From Asterochloris sp. CNOR1 (lineage: Eukaryota > Chlorophyta > Trebouxiophyceae > Trebouxiales > Trebouxiaceae), in assembly GCA_963969365.1 (NCBI GenBank), contig OZ017760.1, positions 186,001 through 250,000 on the forward strand: a DNA stretch of 64,000 nucleotides, given 5' to 3'. Position 1 is the first letter of the stretch; each line of letters begins with the position of its first letter. The notes beneath the pieces were generated by a model, which had not been told where the DNA came from, did not search any database, and worked only from the letters and a program-made list of their open reading frames with translations. Positions 34,001 to 56,000 of the stretch are shown here, in pieces. Made by a program: the position numbers and the translations under genes.

Positions 34001-35602
34001 CATCACGTCACAAAGTGTAAGCTGGGCAATGCCATCTAGAGGCAGCAGCTATCTTGCAATGTTGGTGCACGTCAGCCCTGCTCATCCAACAGCAGCAGAG
34101 GTGGACTGTCCACAGACATCCAGGGCAAGTTGGTCAGCAGTGCTCGCAGTGGTCTGCGCAGCTGTCAGGTCAAAAGACATGACATAATGACCTCCCATGC
34201 TCAGTCTGCGATCTGCCTTTACCTGGACGCTGGACTTTCTGGCACATCCACAAGTGTTTGGCCATGGCGCCCACAATTTCATTTGCCAGATTACCTGATT
34301 CCACGGCCGTCTCGCCTCTCAGGTATGCGTCCATGAACTTCCCGAAGGCGGCATGCATGAGGGGCTGCAGCAAGGAGCAGACAGGATGCGAGCCCACCAT
34401 GACAGTAACCAGTATGAACAGCAGTCTGTGTCACTTTAAAGACACATTTGCAGCCACCTTGCTGTTGTGTAGTGCCAAGCCTTCATCCAATTCACTCAGG
34501 TTGACATCAGCTGGCAGTGTGCCTCATGTAGTCGTCAGCAGGCTGGCCTGCATCAAGCAAATGTGTCAGCAGGTCAGCGCAACACAGCCTTCCCTTGCAG
34601 CATCTGAGTCCGTGAGGTATGCATATATGGACCCATTGGCGTCCCATCCATGGTCATGCCTTGCCCAGCTCACACAGGAGAAGCACTGCCCTGGTGCGCA
34701 GCGCAGGTGGCTGTCCCTTGAGCAGGATAACCCCTGAAGGCTCCAGCTGTTGCAAGCCTGTGCATGCCTGGACCAGTCGTACTGTCCAGTATTGTTTTGC
34801 GTATGAGTTGCCATGAGAAGCATGTCCAGCCCCCATATCTGCCGCCGGCCATTGCGTTGGCCCTCTCTGTGCAGGACAGCAGCAAGCCCTCTGCCCAGCT
34901 TCAAGGACGAGACACACCCATGACGCACCTGCCTATTGCGACTGCTGGCTTTGCCGCTAACGATTGACATGCCCTGCCACAACATGCAGCCCAGAAAGCA
35001 CACCGGCACCACCGCCTTGTGCAAGCTGAGCAGCGTGGGTGAGATGGCGCTGGCAGGCGCCTCACACATACATACACACGTACATATGTATGTACATCAC
35101 TTCTGTGACTGCAAGACAAGACTCCCACAGAGTGGAGCGTGGCATTGACAGTTCCTGGGCGCTCAGGCTCCAAGGCATCCACCACGAGTGCCAAGGCCTC
35201 AACATGCACGCTTCTCAATTTGAGACAGGCTGACTTGAATGACTGCTCACCGCTGCAGCTCAGTCATGCAGCCCTGGTGTCGTGGACACAGCAAGCGCAG
35301 ATGTTTCTTGGTTGCCCAACTTTTAGGGCCTTCGCCAGCCCTGGCGGGCAGGGCTCTGGACAGCGCCTCCCGCAAGGCGCACCACCTGCTGCCGCACGCC
35401 ATGCAGGTCAAACTTTGCAGCCTTGATGGGGGTCGTCACCTCCAGCCACCTGCTGCTTTTGGAAGCTGTCCAGCCGCTTCCTTTCCTTCCTCCATATGGT
35501 CTAAAGCTGTGATGCTTTGACAGGATCCGCCTCAGCCAGCCATGCTTCCCTGGCCTCCTTCACGTATCCCATCAGCTTCTCCTCCAGTTGCTGAGCATCC
35601 AT
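30991..35602 (-). CDS. Kinase-like protein with HGDLRAPN catalytic loop; possibly degenerate
   Basis: Minus-strand gene, many exons, incompletely resolved. The likely start at 35602 begins MDAQQLEEKLMGYVKEAREA. Supported N-terminal exons: 34364-34295, 34212-34091 (MGGHYVMSFDLTAA), ~34045-33812 (MTRKRLRETGNAHGIPDLW), ~33560-33421 (SDGAVVIQDPKTMRPVALAL). The kinase-like part follows: ~32400-32125 with HEVHCVALDGKQCVAKFA (putative ATP-binding Lys) and WSLVFMDYLAQ; 31931-31798 with VHGDLRAPNVMV (catalytic Asp, Asn); 31374-~31205 with ILDLGWAGVEGKVRYP and IKWPEGATPHALILKKHD. This resembles the atypical kinase-like domains common in fungi, oomycetes and algae that use DxDWAG-type metal-binding motifs. 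An in-frame TGA at 32289-32291 sits between the Lys strand and the next helix, the 32125/31931 junction is out of phase, and the frame shifts near 31205 before a plausible C-terminus (PEHLEAAVNLLQAADFY) ending at 30991. The N-terminal part matches nothing I recognise. Confidence 0.6.
35059..35098. repeat. Simple ACATAC/TGTATG-rich tract
   Basis: A run of alternating purine-pyrimidine repeats (CATACATACACACGTACATA, then TGTATGTACAT) within the kinase-like gene, partly self-complementary. Confidence 0.75.
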
Positions 35603-36273
35603 GTCTGCAGACCAGCATTAAGAGAGCACCAGATGGTACTTCAAGCCTCCATGTCCTTAGATGTATTCCATGCACTGACGGCAGATCATGCGCACCTGCA
35701 CAGTTGCTTTGGATGGCTCAAACTTTACTCGCAGCTGACACTGCTTGGTGACAGTGCTTAGTGGTGACGCTTTGTGATTAGGAAAGAAGTGGAAGGTGCA
35801 GAGAGGCTGGCAGCGCTGCAGCAGAATGTGTAGGCTGTCTCCCTGCTGCCACACAGGAAGCAGAGCTCACACCAAGGACACTTTGTTGCCCTGGGGCATC
35901 ACCTCAAGGCTTGCTACCCCTGGTTTCTCAACGGTGCCACTGTACTTTCGGGGCCCAGACAGAGATTTCTGAGCCTGTAACGGCCAACAACTTGTGCAGG
36001 AATGGGAAGATTGCATTGCTTGGAAGAAGGCCCAGTGACTTGGATTTTTCGCGCCACATGAACGAACCTCAGACAGCAACAGAACTCCGAGAGTACCCAA
36101 AATGACATGCTGTGTGGATCCGCTGCATCAATAGTCTTCCAGGGGGGCAGGAGCCAAGGTCGACCAGATCAGCTGCATGCCTGCTTCAGGCAAGTGGCAA
36201 TGCTGGTCAGGGGCCAGCCATTATCAGCTCAGCCCAGAATCCATAGCATGGCAGCCAGTCGTGTTCCCGCATC
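35603..36273. promoter_or_regulatory. Divergent intergenic region (kinase-like gene / kinesin-13)
   Basis: About 670 bp between two divergent start codons, no convincing coding potential, presumably holding both promoters and 5' UTRs. No specific element was identified. Confidence 0.35.
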
Positions 36274-46142
<9,869 letters not shown>

Positions 46143-46253
46143 TTGCCGGCAGCATTTAATCTGGGCGAGCAGTCCAAGTCTTTGGCAGGCCCCAATACAT
46201 CAACACACACAGTGACTTGAACGCCTGAAGTTTGAGTCTTACTGCCAGGAACC
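46143..46253. other. 111-bp gap between convergent genes
   Basis: Only 111 bp separate the stop codons of kinesin-13 (+) and the FKBP gene (-). Their 3' UTRs very likely overlap as complementary transcripts. No obvious poly(A) signal was seen on either strand. Confidence 0.6.
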
Positions 46254-49080
46254 TCATGATATTTTCTTGACCTCTATGTCCATGAGCAGGGTCTTATCCT
46301 GCAGTCAGACATGTGTATGAGCAATTAGCACCAGATTGCCAGCCACACTTTTGCTGCACCTGCATCTCAGTAACACTTACTATGAGGCCCTTGTTTCGGA
46401 GCACAAAGTCCAAAGCTCTCTCGCCCTGCAGCAGCACCAGCTTGTTGAATGAGCAGGAGCACTCAGATGCTTGGGGTGAGCTGAGCATAAGTCCACAGGC
46501 CTACCGAGAAGTTGCTGGGCTTTGGCCCCGCCTGCAGCATGGCAATGTACACATTCAGCAAAGACTTGTTCTGGCAGCAGATGACTAGCACGGGCATGAA
46601 GCGACTGCTGGAATAACATGCGTGCAGTGCTCACCTGTCTGAAGTCATTTTAGGGGCAACCAACTGTACAAGACCAGTGTGGGCATTCAGGGACTGCTGA
46701 AGCAGCTTGCATCGAGCGCTCACCTGTCTGAAGTCATTGTTGGGGTACCCAAGCTCTGGAGGCACTATGAGCCTGCGCACCCCGCCTTCTTTCATGCCGA
46801 GGATGCCCTCCTCAAAGGCTGGGATCACCTGGATGTGAGCATTGGCATGGCTATTTGTAGCATGGATGTGGCAGAGTGGGAGCAGTGCTGGGGGTTCATT
46901 GAAGTTTGCATGACTGGCAGCGCAAGCTGATGCTGTGCACCTTTGCGTCCTGAAGGCACAGGGCTCAGGCCAGCATCGCTGCAAATGCCCCCTGATCAGG
47001 CAGCCCCCTGCATCAGCTGGTTGCTGTAAAACAAGCTGTGCCTGACATTCTCGCTAGCACAAAGCAGCCTGTGTTTCGGGAATCGCAGCACAAGCTGGCA
47101 CGCATGGCGTGTCTGTCCTGATGCATGGCAGATACTAGAGGTGTCTGCTCCAAAGTGGTTGCAGTGCACTAGCTCAGCTCAAGCTCCAAGACGCTCGCAA
47201 AGCTGGGGTTGCCTTTGGGTACGAGACGATAAGCACACGGGCCAGCTGTAGGCTCCCAAGCACTTCCTCTTCACCGTATCAAGCAGCCCCACCTGCTGAT
47301 CACCAACTCGGAAGGAAAAGTAGTCTTTGTCTGCTGCAAAGGCTCCTCCCTTGGTCTTATTTCTGGCTTCAAAGGGCCGGCCATAGTAGCCTGCAGAGCA
47401 GGGCGGCCTGGCCTCTGCTTGACCGTGCAGTGATTTTTGGACGCATGGGAAGTCTCTCTCAGGCAAGTCTGGCTGCTCTGCCTGCCCTTTTATAAGGCAA
47501 GCAGGGCTGCTCTGCTTGAAGTGACCAAGACACAGACCGGAAGGAGCCGCCTGCACACTCCGGATGCAGGCCATGTCAAAGTTAAAGCTGTCTAGCACAC
47601 ACAAAGCGGCAGCTCTCTGCAAGAAGGCAGCCTAATTCTTGACACCCACACAAAAAATAAACAGGCTGTCCACAGGCTGAATTCTGAAAGCCCAGTGCTG
47701 AGCGCGCACTGCTGCTTATACGGCGATTCACTAAGTTTGCAATGAGTCAGGCTGGCTGTTCAATTCCGTACAGTAAGGAGGCAGGCTGGCCCTCGACACA
47801 GCCCACCTATCTCAGGCCACCTGACAGCTGCACAAGGCTCTGAGCTGGGTGCCCTTCTTGCACGCACTGCTGCCTGAGCATCCATCACAAACATTCCGCA
47901 ATGGGGCAGGCTGGCTCCTCTTACTCACATGGTAGGCAATCTCACTGCCCCTGGGCAAGCCAGTTATCTCATCCTCTGACAGGCGAGTGAAATTTGGGAT
48001 CATAGTCAAGCACACACTGGTTGAAGCACCCAGTGATTGCTTCCCGCACCCAATATTTTGCTGGGTCTTCATGATTGCGGCAAGCAAGAGGCCTCTGCAC
48101 CGACTGGGACATACACTCTCAGCACACAGCGCTGCCTGAGCACTCACCGATTGTGTACCCATCCCAGTCCACTGTCACTCTGTCGCCCTTCTGAATTTCC
48201 CTGCCTGATCCCTCCCTCAAGTCCTGGTATTGCAGGCCTGTGTCTGTCATGGCAAAATCTGGGTATTTAGTGCGCCGCTTGCCATAATCCTTGCCTGCAG
48301 GCAATCATCTGAAGCTGGGCATGGAGATTGAAAAAAATGGCTTCTGTCATAGCAGAGTCTAGGAAATTAGGGCGCGCATGCCAGAAACCTTGCCTGCACG
48401 CAAAACAGTTGGGCTTGACAAGGAAGTGAAGGGCCTCTGCATCTGCAAAGCTGCCAGTGCAAGTACATGCTGATGCCTTCATGTCAGGAGATAGCTGCAC
48501 GAAAGTTAAAAAAACCATCACAAGCTTTCATGAACCAGTGTATGTCGTATCTAAACAGCTTGACTTGCTGCTTGCCTGCACAATTGGCAGCATGCTGCCT
48601 GCTAAGGAGGGCCACACAGTGCTCAACTTTACAGCATGGCGATATCACAACTTCAAAGCATAACATCACCTGCAGAAAGGTGGTCTGCCAAAACTTACCT
48701 TTCAGTGGGTCCATCGTCTCGTACTTGGCTTCCTCTGCAGCTGGCGTTTGTGCCCATGCTGCAGGCGTGGCAGCTGACACCATCAGTGCCATTGCAGCCA
48801 ACAAGTCCCGCCTACAGGAGCGTGGGCAGGCTGAGCATGGCAATCTATTTGTGAACAGAACTGGATGAAACCGCCCTTGCCTGCTCACAATCTGCTGGGT
48901 CTGCTGTGCCTTTAGACAGGCACTGATGGAACTACCATGTCTGAGAAGCCTAAGTTGTGTGTCATCCGGCCACAAAGAGATCTTCCCAGAGTTACAAAGT
49001 TGCCTGGCTTTGCCGATTCGCACATGTCTGTACAGCACGCAGGCCATGTCTGAATGCAGGACACCAATCTTCATGGACAT
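46254..49080 (-). CDS. Thylakoid-lumen FKBP-type peptidyl-prolyl isomerase (FKBP19-like)
   Basis: Exons on the minus strand: ~49080-48699, 48294-48148, 47390-47293, 46828-46724, 46531-46505 (a 27-nt microexon, AGPKPSNFS), 46425-46381, 46298-46254; all downstream junctions in phase. The order of motifs follows plant FKBP19: KDYGKRRTKYPDF, TGLQYQDLREGSG, RVTVDWDGYTIG, YYGRPFEARNKTKGG, VIPAFEEGILGMKEGGVRRL, IVPPELGYPNND, ERALDFVLRNKGLI, DKTLLMDIEVKK. Before it, CRRDLLAAM followed by a hydrophobic stretch ending AWAQ looks like a twin-arginine thylakoid transfer signal and cleavage site, so the protein probably folds substrates in the thylakoid lumen. The transit-peptide exon and start codon are uncertain: 49080 is simply the first Met of the open frame, and an upstream exon is possible. 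Confidence 0.88.
46621..46668 (-). repeat. Copy of FKBP exon 46828-46724 end with donor
   Basis: GCTCACCTGTCTGAAGTCAT on the plus strand marks the donor end of the exon at 46719-46738 and recurs 90 bp downstream (in gene direction) at ~46629-46648, followed by similar but degraded sequence. Confidence 0.85.
48318..48402 (-). repeat. Decayed copy of FKBP exon 48294-48148 start
   Basis: The plus-strand sequence CTGTCAT(A/G)GCA(G/A)A(G)TCT...TTAG(G/T)GCGC...CC(T)TGCCTGCA, covering the acceptor and the segment for KYPDFAMTD, occurs at the exon (48243-48300) and again at ~48345-48402. Confidence 0.65.
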
Positions 49081-50083
49081 GTTGGCTTCTTGTTTCTGTC
49101 TTGCTCAACGCTGGATCCTGACAGAGCAATCGCCAGCAACACACATGTGGGCCACCACTAGATCCCAGCCAGGGCGGTCAGAACCCCTATCCAATCACTT
49201 CGATCTTGAAGCACAGCATGCTGCGCATGGGACCAGCCCTTGACAGAGATGCAGCTGCTGGATGGTTGCTGGGGAGGCTGACTATGACGTTTGCCTGCAT
49301 AGGTTCTCTTCATTCAGGCTCTCTGGGGGTGCAGACAGACAGTGTCATCCCGCAAGTGCTAAAATAAAAGAGTTCTGTCTTGAGCCTGTGGGCAGCTGAG
49401 GGAGGCCAACTGATTGTTCTACGACAGGCGCAACAGAGCAGCTGCAAGCAGGCCTGGCTGTTCATGGCCCAGCAAAACGCCCCAGGCCCATGAACCTGCG
49501 TGGCAAGGCTTTCAGCGTTGCCTGCTTGATGACATGCGTATCCTGCCCTGGGATGCTCACTTCCTGATGCAGTTGTGCGGCATGTTAATGAAATATACAA
49601 GAACAAGATGGGATACAGTGTGGCTCAGACTGTCGGAGTCCCTGAGAGAGGGGTGAAAAAGGAGCGCTTCTGATAGGTATCCTGCAGGGCACACGCACGC
49701 ACCACTGCCTACTTGCTGCTGACCAAGGCCCAGCAAAACCCCAGAAAGCCCATGGACCTCCATGCCAGTAGCATTGCCGCCTTCAGAAGACATGCAAGCT
49801 ATGACCACTCCCTGAGTGTCTACTGGATTTGACATGAATTGTGTACAAGTACGCACTTCCAGCCAGTCTCAGACCAGCAAGTTCCTTCAGGGAATACACA
49901 GAGACGAATAGGAGAGAGACTCAAACCATTCTACGCAGATGTCACAAATTTATGTTTCGTCTGAGGCTTGGCCAGGTTCCAGGGCCAAGGCTCAGGCACC
50001 CAGGCGTCAACTGCGCCAGTCACAAAGATCTCTGTCAGAAGACGGCTACTGGTCCTTGCCGCTCTTGCATGCCTCCTTGACGT
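49081..50083. other. Region without a recognised gene
   Basis: About 1 kb upstream of the FKBP gene and downstream of GPC1, both on the minus strand. It may contain an undetected FKBP 5' exon. A direct duplication is visible: GGCCCAGCAAAACGCCCCAG at ~49467 and GGCCCAGCAAAACCCCAGAA at ~49728. Confidence 0.4.
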
Positions 50084-53000
50084 TCAACGGATCCAGAGAC
50101 AGCGGGGAGGCTGGCGGCATGGACTTTTGACTCTGTGCCATTCCATTTGTGCGGGCAGCATCTCCAGCAGGTACCTGCAGCGTTTGGTGAAGACCCCCAG
50201 CTGAAGCTGCTGTGCATCATGGACGGTGAATTGAGTCATGCGTCAGGGCAGTGATTGTTTCAGTGGTTTGAAATGTGGTGATCCCTGCAGACAAGGCACA
50301 CCCATGCAAGAAGCCCAGGTCAGACATATGCAGTGCACTGAATGGCAGGCATCTGGCCCAGTCACCTTTGAGGTCTGCTTGCTGAGTGGCTTGCGCGGCA
50401 GGCCCAGCGCCGCCACATAGCGGTGCGCAAACACCTCGAAGTAGAAGCTGGCGCCTGCGCAGGTCAGCAAGGGTCAGCTGCTGCCAAGCCTGACTTCCTT
50501 GCCAAGTGGAAGAGGTTCTTGCACATTGACTAGGTGAGAGATTCTGCTGGGATTAGCTTTATTGTCTGGGCGACATGTCACAAAAATGTTCCTGAGGGCA
50601 TCTAAGCAGTGCATTGTAAGCAAAAGGTTTGTTGCAGAGGATGATGCCTGACAACAGCCTGCTGCCAAGCATGGAGGCAAAGCCCCTGCCAACCATCAAC
50701 GACACTATCGGGGCCGGGCGTCACAGGGCCTGCACTTGTGATGGGCAGGCGGCAGGCTGCACCAGTGACCAACAGTGCCCTCCGTGCAGTCATCAATCTG
50801 CACCCTTTGTCAGGCAGCGCTGAACTGAATGCATCAGCATGGCAAACCTTCCCAAGCTGAGACATACGGCATGCACAGCAGATACGGCGTGCACAGGAGA
50901 CATCCCAGAAATAAGGGTACCAAAGTAGTCTACTCAATTGTCCTGGCGGACATATGCATACAGTGACACCCAAGCAGAGAACAGGACCCGAACTAGGCTG
51001 CTCCCGTAGGATGGCTCCCTGTTGCAGGCTGACACCACTTACAGCGCACCCAGCCCACACAGCTGGTTTCCAGAGGGCGGCCCCAATGAGAAACAATCTT
51101 GCAAGCTCACCTGTCCTCAGGAAGGTCACACACAGAGCTACGGCACTCCAAAAATGCAGCCTTCAGCATGTGACGCGCTCAACACAGGATGCTGGGGGCT
51201 CACTGGTGCAGGCTGACACCAGGCACAGCGCACCCAGCAGGGTTTCGAATGTCTCGCTAGGCAAGAAAACAGCCCAACTGCTCACCTATCCTCCAGACGG
51301 GTAGACAAAGAGCTACAGCTCCTCAGCAGGGTAGCCCCAGCAACCAGGCACAATACTTGGGATGCTCCCCGAGCATGGCAGGCAGCCACCAGGCACAGCA
51401 GACCCAGCGCACACAGCAAGGGTTCCGAGTGGCTCCCTGAGCATGAACCATGCGACTGCTCACCTGTGTAGGTGAAGAATCATTTACAACTGGGTCCCTC
51501 ATGAGGCAGCCTCGGCATGAAAAGCACACCACCTGAGATGTTCCCTCAGCATGGCTCACCGTTCCAGGCAGAGATGCACAGCACACAGAGCAAGAAGGCT
51601 GTGTGTGCGCGGCAGCTCATCCACCAGATTTTGCAGACGGCGAACGTGGCAGCCGTCAGCGAGATGTGCAGGCCCATGTAGGCCAGGGGCTGCAGAGCAA
51701 CAAGTGCGTCAGGACTGGCAGTGGCAGAGCTGCTGGAAGCCAGCGAGCCCAAGAAGTGCAGGCTTGCCTCGGCAGAGGGCAATCCACCATCCAAAATTGG
51801 CCAGGCATGCAGACAGGATGTGGCACGTACCGGTTGAAGAAGTGCTTGGTGCAGCAATAGAGGGGCGAAGCAGGCAGAGGAGGCTTGACATTTTCCTAGG
51901 GATCATCGCACTCCAGACCTTCTGCCTAGCCTGCCTGTTTGCTCCCTGATGGTGCTCCTTTGTCAAGTGTCAAGAACCATGTAACCCCCAGCAATTGCTG
52001 CATAGCCTTGAGGCACCTGAGGGACCGCCACGACTTGTGTCTGACACTGAGGCACCCAGGTGCTGAAAGGTCAACTGACGTGTGCAGGCCCACCTGCAAC
52101 TTGGTGGGGAACTTCTTGACGAAGACGGATATGGCGCTCTTGGGGTTGGCTGTTGTGTACTTGAACAGGGTGTCGTACCCGCGCTGCTGGATGCGGCGGC
52201 TGCTCATCACAAAGATCTGCAGACAGGGGCAGCATGGTCAGAGACATGCAGGCCAAGGAGGAGAGCTACATGCACAATGCTGGGCACCCTGAGCGTTGAG
52301 CAGCTGCCCCAGGTTTTAAGACCTAAAGCAATCACTGGCTGTTGCTCAGGAACTCAATCACAGGGTGGCTCACATGAGCGCATTTGGAGAGGTCTGACAG
52401 CAGCAGCTAGGATGCCACGGGCACCATCATCCTGGAACATCACCTTGTCAACCCTGAACCCTTTGCTGAAGCAGCAGCTCAGCGCACCTTCAGGTGGTAG
52501 AGCACCGCCCACAGCAGGCAGAGCGCCTGGGCAGCACCCACAGCAGGCGATGCATGATGCCCCGCCAATTTCATCAGTACAATCTCACAACTACAAAACG
52601 CTGAGGTAATCAAGCATAAACCACAGGAGGTGGGGCGCCATGAGCAGCGCTCACAGCAGGCCACAGGAGCCCCACAGAGGTTCTTGTCAGCACAATTCCA
52701 GCCTAACATCAGGTAGCACAGCATTGCCACTTGCAGGTAGGGCAAAATGTCAGAACCCACCTTCATGGGATGCACCCTTCTTGGTTGTCAGCATTTATTG
52801 CAGAACCATATACCGTCAAGCCAAGCCAGCTTTTGGTTTGTATCAAAATCTGCCCTCAGCTTCAGGGGAGAGAGATTATGCACTAGCTGGCATCACATCT
52901 GCTCAGGTCATGCTCCATACTTCAGGTTGGTCAGCACTAAAAGCACCCACCTTCAGGTAGTAAAGCAGCGCCCACAGCAGGTAGGGCGCCATGGGCAGCA

Positions 53001-56000
53001 CCACCAGGTCCCAGAGCGAGGCGTTGTGCCACTCCTCCATGGCAGCAGTGCCTGCCTTCCTGTTGTGCTCACGCACATGCACGTCGGGGTGCCAGCGCTC
53101 TGTCCAGGCCACGCAGGCTGGGAACCAGTGCAGGAACAGGCTCGTGATCTGCAGAGCATGCAGAAGCGCGTTTGATCGCAGGATGGGGCAGAGGCGCACC
53201 TTTGCCTGGAAGGGCAGGTGCCACTGCTGGGAACCATTGAAGGCTGTCCAGGTGCAGAGCAAGCAGAGCAACCTGCACTGGCTGCTGCAGTGCCAGCTGT
53301 GGACATGAGACATCTGCAAACACATGCTGCACATCTGCCCGGAGGAGAGGGGCACATGTGGGGGCACCACTGAAGAGTCCTGTACGCACCACAGTTTGTA
53401 TGAGGCTGGCTGATGCAGGTAATGCCTGATGGCATGCCGCAATACAACATGGCACACATGCAGAGAAGACTGATGACACAAGCATGCGTCTGGGAAGCTG
53501 AAATTTGAGCGGGGCTGGTGAGACTGGAGCAGGCAGACAAGTGCCCTCGACGACTGCAGTCCAGCAGCGTGCAGGGCACGCTGCAGCAACAGTTTGCATG
53601 AGCACTCAGCTGAGACAGGGTCAGGCACAGCCACTGCACCAGCTTGTGGCAGCAAACGCTGCTGGATGCCAAGCTGACACGGTGTTGTAAAAGAGAAAGG
53701 GCCAGATTGCGGCGCTTGTGCTAGGAGAAGATTCATGCTTTTACATTACCTTGTCCACAGAGTGGAAGACCAACGAGTTGCGGAAGGCGATCACAGACCA
53801 CGCCAGCGGGCCTGTGGCATATGCAAAGGTGACCTGCAGCCACACCCAGGACTGCATCAGCCTCTGCTGCCCAACCAAGTTGTCCAGACAGGCCCCCTCA
53901 ATGGATTGCGCTGGTGTGAGAGACGGAATACTTCTGACCATGCACTATCACAGGCGAGCACCTCTGGCGCTGTGCTGTTGCTGCACTGTGAGTGTGGAGG
54001 CAGTACACCCACGCTTGGGTCGCATCATACAAGAGAAGGGATGAAAATGTCGACAGCAGCAGCTGTGAATTTTGTGCGGTCGGCAAGGCATCAGGGGACT
54101 TGCAGCAGGAGCTGGGGGAGCACTGCTGGCCATAGCAAAGCTGCCCCCGTGCAACAAGGCTATGTGTAAAAGGGCTTTACAGCCCCAGAATGGAAGCGCT
54201 GCCAACGCACATCACAGAAAAGGGTGGTAAGAGTAGGCATTGCCTGAACCATTCACAACACCCAAGGGGGCACTCCTGCCAAAAGCAGAACAGCACCTGA
54301 CCTTGTGCAAGAAGGCGCTGTGAGGGAAGACCCAGATGTGCACCAGCAGGAGCACATTGGCGACATAGCAGAAGTCAAACATGTAGTAGTGCCACCTGCA
54401 GCCAGAAGGGTGCCCATAAGTTCACTTGCCCACCTACCCATGCTGCAGGCATGGGCAGACGATGTCAGGCTGCTGACAGCAGGCTTGAGTGCCATGCTGC
54501 ACCCACTTCCAGGCTGATGACAACCACGGGGGACAATCCCCAGGGAGGCAGCCAGCATTGCTGGACGCGGTCAAACCCCAGCCAATGTCTGTCCAATGAG
54601 CTGCACTTGCTATGCAGGCGGCAAGTGGCTGCCAGACCGGCCTGTCACATGCCTGCTGCCGGTATGCTGCAGGAACAGCAGAGTGCTGTGGCACAATATT
54701 GGCACCATGCTAGGGCTTCGCCTGTGCCTGCCACGTGCTGTGCCAGCCCATGCAGGACCGTCAAGTCAACTCACTTTTTCATGCGGTACATGACCCAGCG
54801 CAGCGTGAACAGCACTGCGGCCTCGATGGTGTACACCCGGTAGAAGGTGGTGGGGCTCCACCCCAGCCAGTACGCGCTCAGCCTGCAGGCAAGGCATCCT
54901 TGTGCAACGCTCACAGCAACAGCTGTGGCTGCCTCAGGCAGAAGGTGTTGGGCGTCCAGCTGGGCCAGTCTGGAAAAGGGCTTTCGGCCTGAATGCAGAA
55001 GGGTTGCTACTCCTCCTGTCTGCTTCCTATATCAATGTTCTGCCGATCACATGACACATAAATTCACTGCACATCATGCGGCAATATTGCCCTCAGAAGT
55101 GAAAGCTTCATGTAAGTTTGCGCTCGGAGCTGGGGGATCGGGGCATCTGCAGGGTTTAGGACATGAGCCTATGCAGCAACAAGAGCTGAACATCCCAGCT
55201 GCAGAGAGACAGGTGTGCTGGGTGTCGGGTAGGCTGAGTCTCCATGCCGATCACATGCACCGTGCACACGTGGGCTCCATAGCACAGATCTCAGGTGCTT
55301 CACTAGTCATGCATGGTGTCTCATCCCCCTGGCAGGGAGCAGTCACAGCTGAGCCTGGCTGAGGACCATACCCTAATCCCTGGCTTTGGTAAAACACACT
55401 CGCAGCTAAGGGCGTTCAACCCCTACATGTATCGCACAGCCCCCATCCTGCTCACATGGCCATGACTGTCCCCAGGACGAAGGCTAGCTTGTCGCGCAAC
55501 AGGATCTTGTTGGGGGTGACCTGCTGCTTGATCAGCTCTCGCACTTTGGCGCGCGTCAGCAGGCTCACGTCCACATCGCCAACATCCAGCTGCAGGCGCA
55601 GAATACACAGTTTGCAAGACCTCTCACGCGGTAGACAAGCTTAGTCATCACAAACAGTGATGGCATGACCCGACCCCGCTGTTCAAGCATGGCAGTTTTG
55701 ATATTCAAAGTGAATTTCACATTGCCATGCGTTGCTCTGCTGGCGTACAGATGGCATGCATGCTGCAGGAGCGGGAAAACGGCTGACAGACTTGGGAGCG
55801 GCTGCCAGCAGCAGCTGCCGGGAGTCTGCTCACCTGCTCATACTCGTCGAGGTCTGAGAGGCTGACGCTGGGGGCAGATTCAAAGGCTTCATTCAGCCGC
55901 ATTTCTGTGAGGTCGCTGATGGTGTGGCTCAGGAAGTTGCCTGCACTGGGGGCAGGGTCGACTTGGCTGCATGAGAATGTAAAGCTGTCAAGAGTGTGCC

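Noticed and set aside
49310-49856. Two overlapping minus-strand ORFs of about 100 residues between FKBP and GPC1
   Set aside because: No family resemblance, Cys-rich shadow-like composition, and they overlap a local direct duplication.
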